Shown: piece by piece, positions 6,067 through 6,116 of the stretch
Numbering within the stretch: position 1 is the stretch's first letter
Layout of the letters: each line of letters begins with the position of its first letter
The notes under the pieces: model-generated
Database searches by the model: none
Told to the model about the DNA's origin: nothing
The model's input: the letters and a program-made list of their open reading frames with translations, nothing else
Position numbers and translations under genes: made by a program
DNA from: an uncultured Actinomyces sp.
GTDB lineage: Bacteria; Actinomycetota; Actinomycetes; Actinomycetales; Actinomycetaceae
DNA length: 6,116 nucleotides
NCBI GenBank assembly: GCA_915069725.1
Contig: CAJZFF010000119.1
Coordinates: 1 to 6,116, forward strand
Direction: 5' to 3'

Positions 6067-6116
6067 GTGAGGCGCGTCATGGGGTGGCGACGGCTCGCCG
6101 TCGGCCTGGGTGGGGC
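6067..6116 (+). CDS. Start of a divergently transcribed gene, probable exported or membrane protein (3' end outside window)
   Basis: A GTG at 6067, preceded by GGGGAG, opens a frame that runs to the right edge and reads MRRVMGWRRLAVGLGG. Several arginines followed by a hydrophobic, Gly-rich start resemble the N-terminus of a signal peptide or membrane helix, but only 16 codons are visible. It is divergent from the beta-propeller gene, so the roughly 80 bases between them (5987-6066) would hold both promoters; I could not assign boxes there. No family can be proposed. Confidence 0.45.
   Translation, partial: MRRVMGWRRLAVGLGG

Overview
This is a GC-rich window with actinobacterial-style codon use, many GTG starts, tightly packed genes and membrane-anchored exported proteins. 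The protein family filling most of it (two-pass membrane proteins with a TPM/YgcG-like domain, which I associate with DUF5129) is one I remember mainly from Actinomyces and close relatives. An oral or animal-associated Actinomyces is therefore the best guess. This rests on recollection and gene style, because no rRNA or other phylogenetic marker is present.

Layout. Positions 3-521 (+) hold the C-terminal end of a first family member, whose N-terminus lies outside the window; it finishes in a Gly/Ser-rich tail. A 149-base gap (522-670) follows, with an AT-rich promoter candidate and an imperfect hairpin. Three more family members then run head to tail as a translationally coupled set: 671-1651, 1648-3306 (GTG start inside a GTGA overlap) and 3297-4583 (10-base overlap). 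Only 8 bases after the last stop is the stop of a convergent gene, 4592-5986 (-). It encodes a membrane-anchored extracellular protein with repeats of PQQ-like beta-propeller type. A divergent gene appears to start at 6067 (+) and leaves the window at once.

The array looks like a set of diverged paralogs built from the same modules in the same order: N-terminal membrane helix, extracytoplasmic TPM-like domain, second helix, a segment ending in a GEPRG-x-x-WF motif, a helical segment with a G-x-(I/L)-x-P-...-L-...-eLdri motif, a segment with (T)-(I/V)-R-...-SPAI, and a Gly-rich tail. The members stop at different points along this series: the second after the GEPRG segment, the fourth after the eLdri segment, the third after the SPAI segment, and the first carries the Gly-rich tail. 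The three overlapping genes are probably co-expressed and may form a hetero-oligomeric membrane assembly. The function of the family is unknown to me, and nothing in the sequence identifies a substrate. No RNA genes, mobile elements or CRISPR arrays were seen.
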